Positions 6,205-8,716 of a DNA stretch of 8,716 nt are shown piece after piece. Below the pieces are notes generated by a model, which saw nothing but the letters and a program-made list of their open reading frames with translations, did not search any database and had not been told where the DNA came from. Numbering within the stretch: the stretch's first letter is position 1; every line of letters begins with the position of its first letter. The translations under genes were made by a program, and so were the position numbers. This DNA comes from Clostridiales bacterium (GTDB lineage Bacteria; Bacillota; Clostridia; Lachnospirales; Lachnospiraceae), in contig DYCJ01000031.1 of assembly GCA_019418195.1 (NCBI GenBank), positions 8,215 through 16,930 on the forward strand, given 5' to 3'.

Positions 6205-6302
6205 AAAAGAGGACGCTTCGTTTAACATTATACCATTGTAGTGGCAGTCGAAAGTCACCTGATCAGGTAACTTTCGACTGCCACTTATTCTTCAACAAAT
6301 AA
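6201..6302 (+). CDS. Short ORF coupled to the PIN gene; probable stub of a lost gene
   Basis: The ATG at 6201 overlaps the PIN stop as ATGA and is preceded by a good GGAGGAG (6189-6195), the layout of a translationally coupled third operon gene. It begins MKKRTLRLTLYH. It then runs into the inverted repeat and the antisense 3' end of the MATE gene, stopping after 33 codons at 6300-6302. The basic N-terminus resembles the start of many genes but identifies none. I read it as a real start codon followed by foreign sequence beyond about 6232. Confidence 0.3.
   Translation: MKKRTLRLTLYHCSGSRKSPDQVTFDCHLFFNK
6240..6285. repeat. 46-bp inverted repeat centred on the MATE stop codon; possible terminator
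   Basis: Sixteen bases, AGTGGCAGTCGAAAGT (6240-6255), are perfectly complementary to 6270-6285. Inside, after one C/A mismatch, lies the 12-bp palindrome ACCTGATCAGGT (6257-6268), which contains the MATE stop (TGA on the minus strand, 6265-6263). One arm therefore encodes the last MATE residues, WQSKVT. The hairpin is far stronger than most terminators, but no U-tract follows on the minus strand (TACAATGG). On the plus strand only TTATTCTTC follows. It may act as a bidirectional transcription block or an mRNA 3' stabiliser. Confidence 0.7.
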
Positions 6303-7618
6303 TATCCAATAAATGCAAGTGCGGTGATCACCCATGTCACGGGATAGCTGAAAATGATGGCATGGATCGTCGGTGAGATCCTCAGTACGCCTGCCAGCCA
6401 GATGATGCGCAGAACGCAGACGCCGAGCAGAGTGATGACTACAGGGACGATGACATTCCCGCGGCCTCTAAGAGAGCCGCCGAGTATTTCAATAAACACA
6501 TAGACAATATACCATGGCGTGATAAAAAGAAGCATATCGGCGCCGATCTGAACAACAGTGTCATCTGTAGTAAAGAGCCGGAACAAGATGTTTCTTGCGA
6601 CGATCAGTACGGTAACCAGAACAAAAGATACGACCAGATCCATGCAAAGGCAGACGCGGGTGCTCCTGCGCACGCGGTCCATTTTGCCGGCGCCGTAGTT
6701 CTGCCCGACGAATGTTGTGATGGAGATGCCGAACGCGGTGCTGACCATCCAGAAAATGGCATCCAGTTTGCCATATGCAGACCAGGCAGCGGTTGTATCC
6801 GTGCCGAATGTATTGATGGCAGCCTGAATGGCAATATTTGTGATCGCAAACAGGATGGACTCAAAGCCGGTGGGCAGCCCCAGCTTTAACTGCATTTTCA
6901 GGAGAGGGCCATGGAAACGGATCTTTCGGAGAGAAAGATGGAGCAGTCCTCCGGAGCGCATCAGCTTGAGTGTGACGAGTACAGCGCTGACAGCCTGGGC
7001 GATCAGAGTAGCAATGGCGACCCCTGCAACTCCCATATGGAAGAGGAGAACAAAAACCATATCCAGTACAATATTGATCACACAGCAGATGATCAGGATA
7101 TACAGAGGAGTTTTGGAGTCTCCGGCTGCGCGCAGGATGGCTGATCCCATATTATAAATGAGCACAAACAGGATGCCGGCGAAATAGATCCTCAGATAAA
7201 TCAGAGAATCAGACATGACCTCTGCCGGGGTATTCATGAGCCGGAGCATGAACGGTGCTGTCAGTATTCCGATAAATGTAAGTGCGATCCCTCCGGCTGC
7301 CGCGATCGCGTATGCATTGTGGAGACCTGCGTTTGCGGTCTCCTCTTTTTTTGCACCAGTGAACTGGGCGATCGTTACTGCCGCACCCGAAGAAAGGCCG
7401 GTAAAGAAGCCGACCACCAGAGAGACGATCTGTGCGGAAGAACCGCCTACACTGGCAAGCGCCTCTTTTCCCACAAACTGTCCCACGATCACACTGTCTA
7501 TTGTATTATAAAGCTGCTGGAAGAAAGTGCCCAGCAGGATCGGAAAGAAAAACAGCAGAAGCTGTTTCCATATGACCCCTTCTGTAATTTCATTTTTTGT
7601 CTGATGTACTGTTTCCAT
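6263..7618 (-). CDS. MATE-family multidrug/cation antiporter
   Basis: The 451-residue product has normal MATE length and two six-helix lobes. The N-lobe starts with LLLFFFPILLGTFFQQLYN followed by D41 in a TIDSVIVGQFVG motif, a conserved first-helix Asp position. LRAAGDSKTP (162-171) and GQNYGAGKMDRV (305-316) are characteristic loops of the family's two halves, and GSLRGRGN lies at 381-388. The protein should use a Na+ or H+ gradient to expel cationic drugs or metabolites across the cytoplasmic membrane. The start is supported by GAGAGAGG (7632-7625) six bases before the ATG. The gene is transcribed alone, divergently from the SOS-regulated polymerase, and converges on the toxin-antitoxin remnant. 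Substrate cannot be read from sequence. Confidence 0.95.
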   Translation of the reverse strand: METVHQTKNEITEGVIWKQLLLFFFPILLGTFFQQLYNTIDSVIVGQFVGKEALASVGGSSAQIVSLVVGFFTGLSSGAAVTIAQFTGAKKEETANAGLHNAYAIAAAGGIALTFIGILTAPFMLRLMNTPAEVMSDSLIYLRIYFAGILFVLIYNMGSAILRAAGDSKTPLYILIICCVINIVLDMVFVLLFHMGVAGVAIATLIAQAVSAVLVTLKLMRSGGLLHLSLRKIRFHGPLLKMQLKLGLPTGFESILFAITNIAIQAAINTFGTDTTAAWSAYGKLDAIFWMVSTAFGISITTFVGQNYGAGKMDRVRRSTRVCLCMDLVVSFVLVTVLIVARNILFRLFTTDDTVVQIGADMLLFITPWYIVYVFIEILGGSLRGRGNVIVPVVITLLGVCVLRIIWLAGVLRISPTIHAIIFSYPVTWVITALAFIGYYLLKNKWQSKVT

Positions 7619-7679
7619 AAAATACCTCTCTCAAGTTACAATTCTGTGATTTTTTCCGGCAGAATTGATCAGCATATGT

Positions 7680-7708
7680 ATTATAATCTCAGTTCGCGTA
7701 AAGAGCAA
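7680..7708 (-). promoter_or_regulatory. Probable promoter of the MATE gene
   Basis: On the minus strand a perfect TATAAT (7685-7680) lies 17 bp from TTGCTC (7708-7703), which matches the -35 consensus only in its TTG. The start would be near 7673, giving a leader of about 55 nt. The -10 belongs to the palindrome ATTATAAT, but no -35 supports plus-strand use. Confidence 0.5.
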
Positions 7709-7730
7709 TACAATATAGAAAACAATAAAA

Positions 7731-7742
7731 GAACACTTGTTC
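7731..7742. promoter_or_regulatory. LexA (SOS) box
   Basis: GAACACTTGTTC matches the Gram-positive LexA/DinR core GAAC-N4-GTTC exactly. It overlaps the -35 hexamer of the plus-strand promoter and lies about 90 bp before a translesion polymerase start codon, the expected target of LexA. Binding would repress the polymerase gene until DNA damage. It sits 22 bp upstream of the MATE -35 and might also affect that gene. Confidence 0.8.
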
Positions 7743-7765
7743 GAATGAAAGATTTGTGTTATTCT
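7737..7765 (+). promoter_or_regulatory. Promoter of the Y-family polymerase gene, overlapped by LexA box
   Basis: TTGTTC (7737-7742) and TATTCT (7760-7765) are separated by 17 bp; both are moderate matches. The -35 is the right half of the LexA box, which makes repression by LexA straightforward. Confidence 0.5.
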
Positions 7766-7829
7766 TCTATAAAGAGGTTGAGATCATATAAGAAAGAGGC
7801 TGAAATTATATAGTAGGGAGGCTGGAAGA

Positions 7830-8716
7830 ATGGACGGAAGAACTTATATCGCGATCGATCTGAAATCATTCTATGCTTCCGTGGAATGTATGGAACGGGG
7901 ACTTGATCCGATGACTACGAATCTGGTAGTGGCGGATAAAAGTCGGACAGAGAAGACTATCTGTCTTGCTGTTTCCCCGTCTCTTAAGGCCTGCGGGATC
8001 CCGGGAAGACCGAGACTGTTTGAAGTAGTACAGAAAGTCAGGGAAGTCAATGCGCAGCGAAGGCTGAACGCACCGGGACATAAACTCACAGGAGCATCCT
8101 GCCAGGCCGCGGAGCTGGAGAAAGACCCGGCGCTGGCGCTGGACTATGTAGTTGCTCCGCCTCAGATGGCGCGGTACATGAAGATCAGCAGTGAGATTTA
8201 TGAGGTCTATCTGAAGTATATCGCACCGGAGGACATCCATGTCTATTCTATTGACGAGGTGTTCATTGACGCTACGTCCTATCTGGGAACTTACAAGATG
8301 ACCGCACGGGAACTGGCTGTTAAGATGATCCGTGATGTGCTTGACACCGTGGGCATCACTGCCACGGCAGGAATCGGACCGAATCTGTATCTCTGTAAAG
8401 TTGCTATGGATATTGAGGCAAAGCATATCCCGGCGGATGAGAACGGTGTGCGTATCGCCGAACTGGATGAGATGTCTTACCGGAGGCTGCTGTGGTCCCA
8501 CCGTCCGCTCACAGACTTCTGGCGTGTCGGGCGAGGTTATGCCAGGAAGCTGGAAGAGCGCGGTCTTTTTACAATGGGAGATATTGCGCGCTGTTCACTG
8601 GGAAAAACGACGGATTATTATAATGAAGACCTCTTATACAATATGTTCGGAGTCAATGCTGAGCTTCTGATCGATCATGCGTGGGGCTGGGAGCCGTGTA
8701 CGATCTGTCTCTTATA
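7830..8716 (+). CDS. Y-family translesion DNA polymerase (UmuC/UvrX-like), 3' end missing
   Basis: The frame is open from the ATG at 7830 (AGGGAGG at 7815-7821, 8 bp upstream) to the right edge, about 290 genuine residues. The palm begins with YIAIDLKSFYASVE, including metal-binding Asp10 and the Phe/Tyr steric-gate region at 14-15. The second catalytic motif is YSIDEVFID with Asp142 and Glu143. AGIGPNLYLCKVAMDI (180-195) is the nucleotide-contact/thumb entry. WRVGRGYARKLEERGLFTMGDIA (231-253) is the helix-hairpin-helix thumb. The little-finger domain and beta-clamp motif would lie beyond the window. The enzyme inserts nucleotides opposite damaged bases with low fidelity. The LexA box in its promoter fits SOS control. 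Residues after the codon at 8703-8705 are probably adapter-encoded (see 8705-8716). It could be called DinB-like, but the motifs look closer to the UmuC/UvrX branch. Confidence 0.93.
   Translation, partial: MDGRTYIAIDLKSFYASVECMERGLDPMTTNLVVADKSRTEKTICLAVSPSLKACGIPGRPRLFEVVQKVREVNAQRRLNAPGHKLTGASCQAAELEKDPALALDYVVAPPQMARYMKISSEIYEVYLKYIAPEDIHVYSIDEVFIDATSYLGTYKMTARELAVKMIRDVLDTVGITATAGIGPNLYLCKVAMDIEAKHIPADENGVRIAELDEMSYRRLLWSHRPLTDFWRVGRGYARKLEERGLFTMGDIARCSLGKTTDYYNEDLLYNMFGVNAELLIDHAWGWEPCTICLL
8705..8716. other. Residual Nextera/Tn5 transposase adapter (assembly artefact)
   Basis: The last 12 bases, CTGTCTCTTATA, are identical to the beginning of the Nextera transposase read-through adapter (CTGTCTCTTATACACATCT). 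They sit exactly at the end of the sequence and interrupt the conserved run of the polymerase after WGWEPCTI. They should be treated as non-genomic, with the first C possibly genuine. Confidence 0.85.

Noticed and set aside
7745..7813. 22-codon ORF between the LexA box and the polymerase gene
   Set aside because: No ribosome binding site before its ATG and no recognisable features; it overlaps the promoter -10.
7866..8501. 211-codon open frame on the minus strand inside the polymerase gene
   Set aside because: Shadow of the Y-family polymerase, whose catalytic motifs are unambiguous on the plus strand.
8631..8640. CTCTTATACA, a 10-base match to the Nextera adapter inside the polymerase gene
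   Set aside because: The reading frame and family-like residues (LLYNMFG) continue on both sides, so it is genuine coding sequence and coincidental.

Overview
The window looks like a contig-end fragment from a Gram-positive member of the Clostridia, most likely a Lachnospiraceae-type gut anaerobe. That assignment is an inference. It rests on strong AGGAGG-type ribosome binding sites, sigma-A-like promoters, a GAAC-N4-GTTC (Gram-positive LexA) box, and the style of the kinase, ABC, MATE, RelB/PIN and Y-polymerase proteins. No taxonomic marker gene is present.

Layout. (1) 1-1142: the 3' part of a HAMP-containing sensor histidine kinase, cut by the left edge, with an acidic duplicated insert in its ATPase domain. 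(2) 1182-1818: a promoter with a 10-bp palindrome in its spacer, driving a small XRE/HTH regulator with an unassigned C-terminal domain. (3) 1819-2201: a 383-bp non-coding stretch with a near-consensus promoter, a hairpin, a very strong intrinsic terminator and a possible 35-codon ORF running through that terminator. It is probably an attenuation leader for the ABC genes that follow. (4) 2202-5664: two half-size ABC exporter genes 4 bp apart. They form a heterodimer of BmrC/BmrD (TM287/288) type, in which the first subunit carries the degenerate ATPase site. The second gene is truncated just after its switch histidine. (5) 5598-6302: remains of a toxin-antitoxin operon: a RelB/DinJ-type antitoxin without its start, a PIN toxin with an internal deletion and frameshift, and a stub of a third coupled ORF. 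(6) 6240-7618: a MATE efflux pump on the minus strand, whose stop codon sits in the centre of a 46-bp inverted repeat. (7) 7619-8704: a divergent promoter region with a LexA/SOS box, then the N-terminal about 290 residues of a Y-family (UmuC/UvrX-like) DNA polymerase. (8) 8705-8716: the last 12 bases equal the start of the Nextera/Tn5 transposase adapter, so the true sequence very likely ends at about 8704.

How the parts fit. Two drug-efflux systems (ABC heterodimer and MATE), a sensor kinase, an HTH regulator and an SOS-controlled polymerase suggest an envelope/drug and DNA-damage stress neighbourhood. The middle has been damaged by at least two or three deletion or fusion events (about 5596, about 6025, about 6235) that left the toxin-antitoxin module and one ABC subunit non-functional or altered. 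Misassembly must be excluded for these joints. The two most interesting signals are the BmrB-like leader in front of the BmrCD-like genes and the ABC/antitoxin fusion joint.
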